NCBI GenBank assembly: GCA_001972305.1
Contig: BDDD01005827.1
Coordinates: 1 to 64,000 of the forward strand
Reading direction: 5' to 3'
From: Cephalotus follicularis
Taxonomy: Eukaryota; Streptophyta; Magnoliopsida; Oxalidales; Cephalotaceae
Length of the DNA: 64,000 nucleotides
Positions 10,390-21,880 of the stretch are shown one piece after another; the stretch's first letter is position 1, and every line of letters begins with the position of its first letter. Both the position numbers and the translations under genes were made by a program. A model generated the notes under the pieces. It ran no database searches, had not been told where the DNA came from, and worked only from the letters and a program-made list of their open reading frames with translations.

Positions 10390-10411
10390 CTGACCGTCAT
10401 CCTTCGTATAG
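10390..10411 (+). promoter_or_regulatory. Candidate branch point and 3' splice site before gag of B
   Basis: CTGAC branch-point-like word (10390-10394), a pyrimidine-rich stretch, then GTATAG ending at 10411, 5 bp before the gag ATG at 10417. Element A has the parallel CTAAC...TTATAG and D has CCTAAT...ATATAG at the same place. Confidence 0.45.
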
Positions 10412-10416
10412 GAACA

Positions 10417-11560
10417 ATGGACCGAAGAAGGACACGTGCTAGGGCTAGAGCCGCTGGAGCTAATGCCCCTGAGGAGGAAAATGTTCTGCGAGGGGTGAAT
10501 ATTCCCCAAGATGACAAAGATCAGATGGCTCGGATTGCGGACTATTTTCAGCGACAGATGGCCTTTAACAGAGCTAATGCGGAGTAGATGCGCCAGTACC
10601 ACGCCCAAGCTCGACCGCAACATAGGGCTCGCGACCACTGCCTGGGAGAGGATGGTAACCAGTTTGGGAGAGATATTGAGAAGTTCATGAGGCTGAATCC
10701 ACCCAGCTTCAAGGGCGAACTTGATGCTACTGTTGCTGAGAGATGGCTGCAAGACCTAGAGAAGATTTTCGAGGTGATGGACTGTACTGACGCCCGAAAA
10801 CTGAAGTTTGCTGTGTACCTCCAATGGGGTGAGGCCACTCATTGGTGGGAAATGGTTAAAGCAAAATGGGAATCACAGAGACTAGACGACACTTGGGACA
10901 GATTCCAGACAGAATTCCCGGAGACTTATGTTCCCCGTATTGAACAAGAGCGACGAGAGACGAAGCTCTTGGAGTTGTGATAGGGGGAGATGACTGTGGT
11001 CGAGTACCAGGCCAGGTTTATGGAGCTAGCCAGACATTCACCTTATATGGTAGCTGATGAAGAAAAGAAAATTCATAGATTCTTGAGAGGCTTGCGACCG
11101 GATCTTCGGTCAAGGATTAGAGCTATGCAGCTGAGGACTTTTGTGGAGGTTGCTCAGAAAGTGAGAATGTTGGAGACGATATCCAGCTAGGATCGGACTG
11201 AGAGAGCTCGTGCAAAGGAGAGTAAACAGAGTCCTACACAGTCCCGACTGACATCGTCAAAGTGGCAAGATGGGGGTTCTCCGACGAAGTCGTCAAAGAA
11301 CAAGTCTCAACAGACAGCTTCACAGGGTAGTCCTAGCCAAGGGAGTAATGCTAGATCTGGGGGATGCTTTTACTGTGGTCGTACAGGCCACCAACAGAAA
11401 GATTGTTGGAGGTTTAATGGTTGGTGTTTGAGGTGCGGTGCACCTGGTCATTCAGTGAAAGACTGTCCGAAGAGTCCAGCTATAGTGCCTACTGGGCCGG
11501 GGAGCAGTAGTGGTGCGGCGGCGGGATCGTCACAGAGGAGGGATACCGGCAAGGGCATCG
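10417..11560 (+). pseudogene. gag: Gag of element B (broken)
   Basis: Structural capsid/nucleocapsid protein that would package the element RNA in cytoplasmic particles. The start at 10417 (MDRRRTRAR) is chosen because the frame continues unbroken in register into protease. Residues about 90-255 are a Retrotrans_gag-type capsid domain (key motifs WLQDLEKIF, HWWEMVKAKW, FMELARHSP, RFLRGLRPDLRSRI). Two CCHC knuckles follow: CFYCGRTGHQQKDC (11365-11406) and CLRCGAPGHSVKDC (11425-11466), both intact. In-frame stops at 10585 (TAG), 10978 (TGA), 10981 (TAG) and 11188 (TAG) break it. Apart from the stops it is collinear with gag of element A, so the domain call is safe and only function is lost. Confidence 0.93.
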
Positions 11561-12100
11561 CAAAAGGTAGAATTTTCATACTTGCTCAGACAGAGGTTCC
11601 AGAGTCGACTTCTGTTGTTGGAGGTACCCTGTATATATATGGTTATTCTGCTAGGATACTGATGGATTCTAGAGCATCACATTCCTTTATATCTACACGT
11701 TTTGCATCTTCTTTAGATGTTACCCCTGACTGCATGTCATACATACTTGATGTGAGTACACCGACTGGGACTTCCATGTATACTGACTCGGTATATAGGA
11801 GTTGTGAGATGTCTATGGCAGGCATTCCCTTGTATGCAGATTTGATTGTGCTGCCTATTCGTGACTTCGATGTTATATTGGGGATGGATTGGCTATTGGG
11901 ACACCGTGCTCGTATGGATTGCTACCATAAGACTGTGGATTTTTGTCTGCCCGACGGAACGACTTTTCAGTTCAAGGGAGACAAGGGGTTCTTGACACCG
12001 ATCATATCTTTTATTCGAGCATCGAGATACCTGGAGAAAGGATGCGAGGGATACCTGGCCTATGTGATTTATCGTAGGAAGGAGAAAGGCTTGAGTTTGG
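11561..12100 (+). pseudogene. Aspartic protease of element B (active site altered)
   Basis: Continues in the gag frame. The retropepsin-like domain contains ILMDSRASHSF, where the catalytic triplet should be D-S/T-G. Asp is at 11665-11667, but the Gly is Arg (AGA at 11671-11673; element A has GGA), a G>A change that should abolish activity. Downstream hallmarks are [14 protein letters not shown] and the linker to RT. No stop occurs in this domain. It would cleave the gag-pol polyprotein. Confidence 0.88.
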
Positions 12101-13630
12101 AGGAAATTTCAGTTATGTGCGAGTTTCCAGATGTGTTCCCTGATGACTTGGGGTCCTTGCCACCGAGGAGAAATATGGAGTTTGTTATCGATCTTGTACC
12201 AGGTACAGCTCCTATTTCTAAAGCATCGTATAGAATGGCTCCTGCAGAATTGAGGGAACTGAAATTGCAGTTGCAAGACTTGATCGATAAGGGTTTCCCC
12301 GTGGGGAGCACCTGTACGGTTTGTCAAGAAGAAGGATGGGTCGATGAGGCTCTGTATCGACTACCAAATGTTGAACAAGGCAACTATCAAGAACAAGTAT
12401 CCCTTACCCCATATTGAGGATTTGTTTGATCAGTTGCAAGGATCAAGGGTGTTTTCCAAGCTCGACTTGAGGTCAGGTTATCACCAACTGTGAGTAAAGG
12501 AAGGAGACATTGAGAAGACTGCCTTCCGGACATGGTATGGTCATTACGAGTTCCTAGTGATGCCGTTTGGTGTTACCAATGCACCAGCAGCTTTTATGTC
12601 ATTGATGAATGACGTATTCCGACCATACCTAGACCAGTTCGTTGTGGTGTTTATTGATGACATATTGGTATATTCGAGGAGCGAGGAGGAGCACGCTAAT
12701 CATCTGAGGCTAGTAGTACAGGTTCTCAGAGAACACCAGTTGTATGCCAAGTTTGGCAAGTGTGAGTTCTGGATTGACCATGTGATCTTTCTCGGTCACA
12801 TAGTGTCTGAGGAAGGCTTGGCGGTGGATCCGTCAAAGACTGAAGTAGTACGAGACTGGCCGCAACTGAAGAATGGGATGGAGGTGCGTAGTTTCCTAGG
12901 TCTGGCGGGATATTACAGAAGGTTTATCCAGAATTTTTCAAGGATAGTCGAACCCTTGACTAGACTGACCCAGAAGAAGACTCCTTTTGTCTGGGACGAA
13001 GACTGTGAGGCTAGTTTTTGTGAACTGAAGGACCGGTTAGTTTCCGCTCCTATTTTGGCATTACCTGATTGTAATGAAGGCTTTGTAGTGTATAGTGATG
13101 CATCAGGTTAAGGTTTGGGCTTTGTATTGATGCAGCGAGGCAGAGTGATTGCATATGCCTCGAGGAAGCTAAAGCCGTATGAAGAAAACTACCCGACTCA
13201 TGACCTTGAGCTTGCAGCTATTGTCTTCGCCCTTCAGAAGTGGAGACACTATCTTTATGGGGCGCAATTTGAGATCTTTACCGACCACAAGAGTTTGAGG
13301 TACCTGTTTTGTTAGGATACACTGAACATGAGGCAGCACAGGTGGGTAGAATTCTTTAATGACTATGATTGCAGTGTCCAGTACCACCCAGGGAAAGCGA
13401 ATGTGGTCGCTGATGCCTTGAGCCGCAAGGCTATGCTTGCCAGTGCGATGGTGTCGCAATGGAAGATGTTAGACGACTTCCAAGAATGGTCTCCGTTTAA
13501 TCAGTCACCGGGGATCTTTCTAGCCGATATGCGAGTACAGCCTGTATTACTGGATCACATCAGGGATGCACAACCGCACGATCCGGAGTTGCAGTGGATC
13601 CGAGAGAACCAGGACTCAGAATCTGATTTT
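12101..13630 (+). pseudogene. Reverse transcriptase and RNase H of element B (frameshift, stops)
   Basis: RT starts in the gag-PR frame ([15 protein letters not shown], then LPxR-like entry). A deletion of about 17-19 bases near 12297 relative to element A removes the FIRPSVS part and shifts frame; the TGA inside CACCAACTGTGAG (about 12490) is a further stop. RT resumes at 12557 ([12 protein letters not shown]) with the catalytic FIDD at about 12649-12660. RNase H follows (YSDASG at 13090-13108, then [10 protein letters not shown]), with stops at 13109 (TAA, where A has AAG) and 13313 (TAG, where A has CAG). The connection domain ends at the TGA at 13631 (A has CGA). Confidence 0.92.
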
Positions 13631-13633
13631 TGA

Positions 13634-14572
13634 GTGCATGCTGATGGTAGTCTAAGATATCGGGGACGCGTGTGTCTTCCGAATGAACCACGACCGAAGG
13701 ATGAGTTACTCCGCGGGGCTCATAAATCTCTGTACAGTATTCATCCTGGTAGCACTAAAATGTATCAAGACATGAAGAAGTGTTACTGGTGGCCCGGCAT
13801 GAAGTGGGAGATTGCCGAGTATGTGGCAAGGTGTTTGACTTGCCAGACAGTTAAGGCCGAGCACCAGAGACCGGCAGGTTTGCTACAACCTTTGCCAATT
13901 CCAGAGTGGAAGTGGGAACATGTTACGATGGATTTTGTTTCGGGTTTTCCTCTGACTCGGAACCGTCACAACGCCGCTTGGGTTGTCGTGGACAGACTCA
14001 CCAAATTAGCGCACTTTCTGCCTACACATGTTACCAATTCTTCGAGCAAGCTAGTTCGTTTGTATGTAAAGGAGATAGTGAGGCTACACGGTGTTCCAGT
14101 CAGCATCGTATGTGATAGAGATGCCATCTTGACTTCCAACTTCTGGAAGAGATTTCAGACAACTTTCGGGACGAAGCTGAACCTGAGTACTGCCTTCCAC
14201 CCTCAGACCGATGGGCAGTCTGAGCGTATCATCCAGACCTTAGAGGATATGCTACGGGCTTGCATTATTGATTTTGCTGGTAGTTGGGAGGATCACATTC
14301 CTCTGATAGAGTTCTCTTATAATAACAGCTATCATTCCAGTTTCGGCATGGCACCGTTTGAGGCACTGTATGGGAGGAAGTACAGATCTCCTGTGTGTTG
14401 GGATGAGGTCGGGGAGGGACCTTTACTCGGGACTGAGTTAGTGGAGGAAACTTCAGAGAAGATCAGGTCGATCAAGAAGAAGCTGCTTGCTGCCCAGAGC
14501 CGACAGAAGAGCTATGCGGACAGTGTCAAGAGGAGACCTTTGACCTTCAGTGTGGGTGATCATGTGTTCTAG
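13634..14572 (+). pseudogene. Integrase of element B
   Basis: Would insert the cDNA into the host genome. It has the HHCC zinc region ([10 protein letters not shown] ... CLTCQ) and the D,D,E core: Asp in TMDFVSGFPL, Asp in VCDRDAILTSNF, and Glu in [17 protein letters not shown]. The domain is open for 312 codons, the best-preserved part of the element, and ends in a TAG at 14570 (element A has TTA, Leu) just before the C-terminal region. Upstream stop 13631 separates it from RNase H. Confidence 0.93.
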
Positions 14573-14968
14573 AAGGTTTCACAATGGAAGGGCGTGCAAA
14601 GGTTTGGGAGGAAGGGCAAATCAGCTCCTCGCTACATTGGTCCTTTCGATATTTTGGAGAGAGTGGGGAAGGTGGCCTACCAGCTCGCCTTACCTCCTGC
14701 ACTGTCAAATGTGCACGACGTCTTCCATGTATCGATCCTGAGGAGATATGTCCCGTACCCGTCACATGTCCTGGATCATGATACTGTTCCGATGCGAGAT
14801 GACCTATCTTGTGAAGAGTTGCCTGTGCGGATTCTTGATTGGAAGACGCAGATCTTGAGGAACCGAACCATCTCCATGGTCAAGGTTCAATGGCAGTTTC
14901 ACAAACCTGATGAGGAAACTTGGGAGCGTGAGGAGGACATCCGAGAACGCTACCCACACTTGTTCTAG
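14573..14968 (+). pseudogene. Integrase C-terminus and chromodomain-like tail of element B
   Basis: Same frame as integrase after the 14570 stop. It contains the GPY/F-type motif (APRYIGPFDILERVGKVAYQ), DVFHVSILRRYVP, then the chromodomain-like tail ILDWKTQILRNRTI...VKVQWQFHKPDEETWERE, ending RERYPHLF and TAG at 14966. In chromoviruses this tail is thought to guide integration to heterochromatin. That fits the nest, but the copy cannot be expressed as one protein. Confidence 0.9.
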
Positions 14969-14977
14969 GTTATTTTG

Positions 14978-15014
14978 AATTTCGAGGACGAAATTCTTTT
15001 GAAGGAGGGGTGGA
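14978..15014 (+). other. Inverted repeat and polypurine tract of element B
   Basis: AATTTCG-AGGA-CGAAATT (arms 14978-14984 and 14989-14995), then GAAGGAGGGGTGGA directly before the 3' LTR. The same arrangement precedes the 3' LTRs of A and I. Confidence 0.85.
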
Positions 15015-15190
15015 TGTAACGCCCGTAGTTTTCCTGTACTGTAATTTCACAATGTAAATGCATTTTATTTGTGGAATTAATAAAATGATGGATTTTTCCG
15101 AATTTGATGATGTTTTCCCAAACCATGATGATGTTGATTTTGATCAATTATATACATAGAAGTGTGATTACTTGGCAATTATACTGGAGG

Positions 15191-15345
15191 CAGTCGACTG
15201 GTATGGAGGACCAGCCGACTGGATAGCTGTATATGAGGACAGTCGACTGGTAGGATGAACCAGTCAACTGGCCAACTGTCGTGACACTTGGCAACAGATT
15301 GCCAGGCGAACAGCCGACTGCCAGGGAAAGGCAGCCGACGGGATC
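15191..15345. repeat. GTCGAC palindrome array 1, LTR B 3' copy
   Basis: Equivalent of 7806-7965: AGTCGACTGG, AGCCGACTGG, AGTCGACTGG, AGTCAACTGG, AGCCGACTGCC and AGCCGACGGG. Confidence 0.9.
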
Positions 15346-16156
15346 ATGCTCTGTTTGTTGCATGTGACAAAAATCACATGTTACAACTGACGTTGGAAGT
15401 AGATGCCACCTGTGCTTCATGCAGCCAAAGGAAGGGATGTAAGGGACACCTGTGGATCATGCAATACTTGATGGGGCAGAGAAATTGGCTCTGTGAGTGT
15501 GTGCATGCATGTGAATGGGAGAGTGTGGCATTTAGTGCCATGTGAGGAGTGAAGGAAGAAGAGGAGGAAAGGCTCTGCATAAAAACGTTCCACTCATTCC
15601 CTTTCGTCCTGGTATTGATAGAACAAAGAACCAAGAGGACAGTAGTGAGAAAAACACAAAGAAAAGAGAGTGTTCACCATTGTTGAAGCTTGGAGCTCGG
15701 GTTGGAGCTGTTGGGTTGTTCTTGGAACTGCTGGGCTTGGAGTTGGAGCTTCTGGAGAGCTCAGAACATCACTGATTGGTACGCAAAGAGGTGGACTTAC
15801 AGATTCCTAACTTGGAATCAAAGGTAGGGGAAGTTGTAATGGCATTTTAAGTTTAAACTTACTGCATGTTCCATGATTCGAAATGCCTGGTTTGTGAGTT
15901 GTAGCTACTGAATTTTGAATGTGGTTACTACTGTTTCCAACTGCTATGCCTGCCTACTGACAATCAATGTGATTATTGTGCATGCATGTTGAACCTTATA
16001 GGCCTTTGGCTTGCATGATGAAATGAATGTTGGATAAACTGTTATATGGATGATATGACAACCTGTAGTTGTATTTCCTGTCCCTGAGCTTAAGTTATAT
16101 GCTTACCATGATCCGTTGGAGTAGTTAGATCGATTTGCATGCCACTGGTTCGCGGA

Positions 16157-16425
16157 GCAGCTGACTGTCGAAGGAAGTCAGTCGACTACTCAATGAGACC
16201 AGTCGACTGCCAATGGAAAGCAGTCGACTGTTCGTACTTCATACTGCCCAGAAAATGGTAATATGGGAATGTTCTCGTATGGGTGCACTGTAACAGTCGA
16301 CTGTTGAAGAACAACAGCCGACTGCCTAATGGACAGTCGACTGGTAGAAGGAACCAGTCGACTACTGATACAGCCCGACCCAGAACAGTCGACTGGTAAG
16401 GATTCCAGCCGACTGGTTGGACTGC
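16157..16425. repeat. GTCGAC stem-loop array 2, LTR B 3' copy
   Basis: Equivalent of 8772-9030, including the GTTGAAGAACAAC and GGTAGAAGGAACC hairpin loops. Some cores have changed to GCCGAC. Confidence 0.9.
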
Positions 16426-17702
16426 TGATTTCCTAAAACGATGCGAAACGATCCCGGTTCCTGCTAGGATGCATTTGAGCATTTGTATGCATTGCATATG
16501 TACTGTTTACTGCCTGTTTGTACTGCTTGTACTCAAATTATGATTTCTAATGTGTTATTACTTTAGAAATGCATATGTGAATCGAGACTGCTATTTTGAT
16601 TACAAACGAATATTGATATCGTATTTTCAAACATCTTTGGAAAGCGATTTCCACTACTGAAACTATTTAAACGTGTTTTCTACTGAAAATGCAATATTTC
16701 AAATGTTGTCGCTTTTGAAACATTTTGGAAATAACCTGCCTGTTTTGGATCTAAACGATCACTACTGTTCTGTTTACTATACTGTTACTGCTTGAAATCA
16801 CTATTTGCTCTGTGAATTGTTATGTGTTTGTGCTTGAGCCACTAGCTGCATGGCAGAGGCTGCCAGCGCCAGTTAGTGGTAGGGTTAACCCAGGGGCCAG
16901 GAGTATGGCTGGGTAACTCACTGTACTGTTGCCTCGCTCGGTTGCCTGAAGTAGGGACCGGAGTGGGAGTGTAACATGGGGCCAGGAGTTGGCGGCGTTA
17001 CACATACTGCCTGTTGTTGTGGTCCTATGTGGACATCCTGTACTGCCTGTTGGTCCTTCTCGGACATTACTGTGCTTGTTGATGTAGCCCTGGCCGGGTT
17101 ACTACTGTACTGTTTCTGCATACATATATTTTCTTATATATGTACCCACTGATATTTTACCGTACTGTTAAATATATATATTTTTGTATATATATAAACT
17201 GGAATTTCTACTGTACTGCATCATCCATGCATCCATATCATGACATGCATTATGTTGATCCCGAGTTACTTTTATGACTTAGCCGAGTGAGGACAAAGGC
17301 TAACCCCCTGCTTTACAGATTGATGTTGTGGACCTGTTGGATTGACATGGACGAAGAGCAAGCGTTATGTTGTTCTTAGTTTTACTATTCTCCTGTTTTG
17401 TAATAACTAAGTTGTTAACGGATTTCAGATGTACCGTTTTTACGGATTTGTTTTATGATGGATTTAAACTTGTACTGTGATCACGCTCCGTTTTGCGGGC
17501 GATTAACAATGATGGACTTGTTGAGTAGCGTGTAGTATGGGATGCACGTTACGGATTTCACAGCTTATGGATTTTTAAATGCTTCCGCAACTGACATCTA
17601 GTTTAAAGTTTAAATTTTATGGTTGTTACTTGAGTTGTATTTATGTGTTAATATCCTTTACTGCTTTAATGTCCGTCTCTCTCTTTAAAACGGGGTGTGA
17701 CA

Positions 17703-18503
17703 GTTTGAGTAGGGGTCAAAAGTTAAAAACTAAGAACAGCATTGGCGCTTTTGTTAAAATGTCAAAGATTTCGGACTTAGCAGTGAATCGCCATACAGTT
17801 GTTTAACAGCCCAAAATCCGTTTAAATCCATTTAAAACTCGATCCAAGGGAAGCTCTAAGCCCCAATGGTCGATGGTAACTTGAAAACATATTTAAACCT
17901 TTAGATCTATACCCTTAAGCCCATCACCGAGAGGGAGAAAAGAAATTGGATGAATATCTCAAATTCACTAATCTGTCTTTGATCTCTATTTCAATATGTT
18001 AATAACTCTATCAATCACCCTAACTCATCCATCTAGCATGTATATATTCATCCATAGCTGAATAAGCATACAAATCCATCACAATGCATGAATTCAAAGC
18101 ATATATGTAGAACCTACCTCAAAACTATTAAGTTGAAGATCTAAAAAGATTTATTACTGAAACATTGATCTGATCCTTCCTTCAAGTTCCAAACTCAGCC
18201 ACGAATCCAAAGACTCCTTCCTTGCTTGATTCTAAGCTCTATCTCTCAACTCTCTCTCTCTCACTTCATCTCTCTAGAAAATGGAATGAGAAATGAAAGA
18301 GTTGAACTATCTATATATAGACTTCCTTGGGTGTAAAACCCAAAAACTTTCCCTACGTTCACTTGAACAGCCACTACCCATAAACAATCATAAAAGTGAA
18401 AAATATCATAATATACATACAATCCATGCCATTCGTATATTCAATACTGTACAATACTATGTAATTACAAACAATTCCGTACATCTATAACTCAGGGATT
18501 ACA
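17703..18503 (-). mobile_element. LTR E1, right part (LTR start)
   Basis: Begins with the GTTTG target duplication of B and continues the host LTR. On the minus strand it starts TGTAATCCCTGAG at 18503. A TATATATAG box lies about 190 bp in (18308-18318) and a donor-like GAGGTAGG at 18112-18120, followed by AT-rich leader. No gene. The LTR is seen as 6829-7633 plus this part; its 3' end is lost at the B' junction. Confidence 0.7.
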
Positions 18504-20411
18504 ATACATGTATGCAATGTGATATAATGTATAAGTGCACATTAACAAGTATTAAGTGTACTGGAATAATGCATGGCATATAAGAATGATTAATGCCAAT
18601 TGCGATCTATAAGTCATATACAATCATCCCATACCAGTGTATAGGAGTTGGATGTAATATAAATCCTATCACTCATCTAGAAAATAATCAACAGCGATCA
18701 ATAGCAGAGTGTGAGAGCACTCAGATCAAATACAATAAATTCAAGTGAATCCTATAGAGTGTGTGGCCTCAAATATGTACAAGTCAAGTAAAGTAAAATG
18801 GCAATCTAACCCCCAGAGGATAGTCCTCAAGAGTGGAAGGCTAGACTAGCCCAATAGATCCAAATCAGTAGATTAAACCTACTAGGCCTACTCAGTGGTA
18901 ACCATCAACTAAGAGCCTACTCAGTGGTGGGCACCATCTGAGCACATACACGATGGTAAATATCATATGTGTGCATACGTGGTGATAGGTTCCACCAGGT
19001 GCATCCTCAAATGATCAAGAGACATCATGTATGCGACGGTAGTTACCATTAAGTGTGTTCACATTGGTAGGTACCACCAGAGGGGATTGTGTCAAGTAAT
19101 ACAGTTGAAGGCTGGTGACGAACCAATCAGGGACAGCAGATTGTAAAAATGGGCATCTCATATCCTGACTAGAGTCACGAGGTATCTCTAATAGGAACAA
19201 TAAAATCAAGTCAATACAAGTCATGTACATGTCCATAGTATAAGTCTATAGGCCACAAATATCTATCAAGGGGAACAGACAGACCCTCTTATGGCTGGCC
19301 CATTTGGAAATCGCTAAGCACCTATATTGCAGTTGATCAAACAATAAAACTCAATAACAGTAGATGACAATATCACTCACCACTGGGCAACAGATATCTA
19401 ATATGCGTGGATAGCACGTGAACCCGACTAGGGAATCACTGGTGCACCTATGGTTTCAATCAGTCACTCTATCCCCAACACGACTATTCCATCGTTCAAC
19501 AAAATGGGTTGGTTAATGATAATTTTGTGGTCAGATCAACTACACAAGCAATCTAGTGGTCGAATGGATCGGTTAGTCCATCCTATCAAACAAAAGTGGT
19601 ACACAACTGAATGGTCTGTAGAAAGATCAACTTGACCTCCTAACAAGAGAGAAAACAACTGAAAAGGCTCGAGTGATCTCAAGAATCAATTCGGTCAAGC
19701 AGTTGTTTTGAAAAGGATTGAAAATAGATTAAATAGTAAAAGCAGTGCCTTAAGCGTCGACACTTCAATTGAGAGCGGGAGCGCTTTGGACCTTAAGTTC
19801 AGTTCTATGAGAGGTGTACTAAGCGGTGACAATTAGACTAAACGGTGACGCTTATAGGTCAGTGCCCTGTATCCATGCTTAGCATTGTCGACAACTCTTT
19901 ACACCCAAAACAAAGCTATGTTAAGCAACGGTGGTTGATATTAAATGTATTAAGTGTCAACGCTTAATATAAAACTATCAGCACTTAACATCAAAGCGCT
20001 GGCACTTTGATCATGCTCGTCAGCTTTCCAAGCATAACCAGCTCTAAGCAGTGACGCTTATGGGAAAGCGTTAGCGGTTACGCTTACAGTAGTTACACCA
20101 GTTCATGTAATTAGTCCATTTTCTGATCCAAATTCATAGAAAATCATTTTCTGTCAATTTTTGGAGTTCATATAAGATTATTAGGGTCCAACAAACATGT
20201 TTCCATCCATTGAATTCATTGTTTAGACCTAATTCAAATTCTAGGTGATTAAACATACAAAACCTAAAACGAGCATACTCAACCAACAACCAACAGATCA
20301 GTTCACATGAATCAATATACAGGTTATATAGTGCATCATCAGCAGCATTTTAGGTAGAGAAACTCTACCTATCACTTAGAAGCTTGTGGTGACCAAAATC
20401 GACAGTAAAGT
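18504..20411 (-). mobile_element. LTR C1, left part
   Basis: From about 18775 it aligns with 46810-48172 (C2): 'ATGGCAATCTAACCCCC', 'GGCTGGTGACGA', 'GAGATTGCTAAGCACC'-like blocks and the motif array in the same order. It is interrupted by D2 at 20412 (TSD AAAGT at 20407-20411) and resumes at 44076. Low-level repeats 'ggtaagtgccacc' occur at 18890-19080. No coding sequence is recognised. Confidence 0.65.
19745..20090. repeat. GCGTCGAC/GCGGTGACGC motif array in LTR C1
   Basis: Words AAGCGTCGACACTT, AAGCGGTGACAATT, AACGGTGACGCTT, AAGTGTCAACGCTTAA and AAGCAGTGACGCTT recur at 25-50 bp. They are decayed forms of an AAGCGTCGACGCTT-like palindrome. C2 has the equivalent array at about 47640-47930. 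Confidence 0.75.
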
Positions 20412-20827
20412 TGTCACACCCCGTTCTTCCATTACATTTAGACAACATAAGTGGTGATATCAGGAATAAGTAAAATAATCCAGCATTCCAATTAACAATT
20501 CAACAATATAAGCGGAAGTGTTTAAAATTGGATTACAAAGTCATCTGCACGCAGCCCATACTACGTGTGTATACATCAAATTATCCTTATACATAAGGAA
20601 AGGCAAAACAATAACGGAGTGCGAACCGTTCATTACAAATACAAATCATAAGGATAACAACCTTAAACAGATAAAAACTCTCCAAAGCTCAAACAGCACC
20701 TCCCGAATGTCTTCACTTAATCTGAAATTGTAGGGGGTTAGCCGTTGTCCTCACTTGGCTAAGTAGGAAGATAAAGCATGTAATTGAATATATGAATGTA
20801 AACATGCATGACAGTTTAAATGAAATG

Positions 20828-20836
20828 ACATATATA

Positions 20837-20867
<31 letters not shown>

Positions 20868-20886
20868 CCTATATATATATTTATTA
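20828..20886. repeat. (TA)n expansion specific to the D2 3' LTR
   Basis: About 60 bp of TA repeats. The 5' LTR has only a short TATATATATA at the matching place (41838-41850), so the expansion came after insertion. Confidence 0.85.
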
Positions 20887-21726
20887 TATAATTCCAATAT
20901 AACGCAATCATGCCAAGTGGCCATAGACAGTACAATGCAAGAACACCGCACAAGGGTAAAATCAATCCATACTGTGGTTGGGTGACACATGTCGCTACCT
21001 TCCTAGCACAAACTGCGCACCACCTATCTATCACCCTACGCTCCGAAGATGATATATCAGGTAACATTTACTGTTGGCATTAGCGGGCAGTTTAACACAT
21101 AAGATCTACAAGGCAGATAAGTTTTGGTGGATACTCTAGCCAACTCCTGGCACCTAGGACCACCACCGTAGTCAGTGACCTCTGCCATCACTCGTCTAAC
21201 GACATTAAGCATAGACAATCAATTCAATCAATTCAATAACAATATTACATATATATATAATATACAATATAGTAGTTGTTTTCTTTTAGAAACATATAAC
21301 AATTCAGTGACCGTACCTCACGTTGGAGGAAAATGGTATCAATACGATAATGGTTCCCGGTTGGAGAACAAAATAGTAGGTACCTCTCGTAGGAGGAGTA
21401 GTAAATTATTGGCAATAAGTTTTCATTTTTAGAAAACATAACATTTCAGTCAGTGGTTCTGTTGGAGAACAAAACGATACAGTACCTCTTGAAGAGGAAT
21501 ATAGCAACTGTATACAATAAGATTTTCCGTATGAAATCCGCTGTTAAAAATCATTATTTATGCTTTAAGCATTAAGCTGGTAAAATCCTTGAATATATAT
21601 ATATATATAACAGTAGTAATTTCATTGGATAACAGTAATAATAGTTACAATATAGCAGATCAAGGATAATTGCAACCATAATCAAGTCAATCAATTAATC
21701 TGAACATTTCTATAATTACTGTTCTA

Positions 21727-21880
21727 AAGCGTTGACAGTTTCTGTGTAACCGTCGACAGTTGTTGACTAAGCGTTGGCACTACACACATTATCAAAGCTT
21801 AAGCGTCGACATTCTAAGCCTTAACAGGCGTTTTCCACACCAAAGCGTCAACGGTCTAAATTTAAGCGTCGGCGCTTCTG
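21727..21880. repeat. GCGTCGAC array 2 of D2 3' LTR
   Basis: AAAGCGTTGACAG, AACCGTCGACAG, AAGCGTTGGCAC, TAAGCGTCGACATT, AAAGCGTCAACGG and AAGCGTCGGCGCTT, at 1243-1396 bp from the LTR start, where D1 has AGTCGACTG motifs instead. Confidence 0.85.

Larger units (their letters stand above)
7634..17702 (+). mobile_element. Complete Ty3/gypsy chromovirus-like element B
   Basis: A full-length element: 5' LTR 7634-10307, primer site 10311-10322, gag-pol 10417-14968, polypurine tract before 15015, 3' LTR 15015-17702. Flanking GTTTG at 7629-7633 and 17703-17707 is a perfect 5-bp target duplication, so the copy inserted intact. The domain order gag-PR-RT-RH-IN-chromodomain is that of Ty3/gypsy chromoviruses. 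The C-terminal motif (RNRTI..VKVQW..PDEETWE) is most like the Del/Tekay group (family knowledge). Nine or more inactivating lesions make it non-autonomous now. The host sequence is LTR E1. Confidence 0.95.
15015..17702 (+). mobile_element. 3' LTR of element B
   Basis: TGTAACGCCC start, GGGGTGTGACA end (2688 bp), collinear with the 5' LTR. It carries the same two palindrome arrays (15191-15345 and 16157-16425), TATA-like box (about 15577) and AGGTAGGGG (15823). Scattered differences from the 5' LTR show that the insertion is not recent. Confidence 0.95.
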
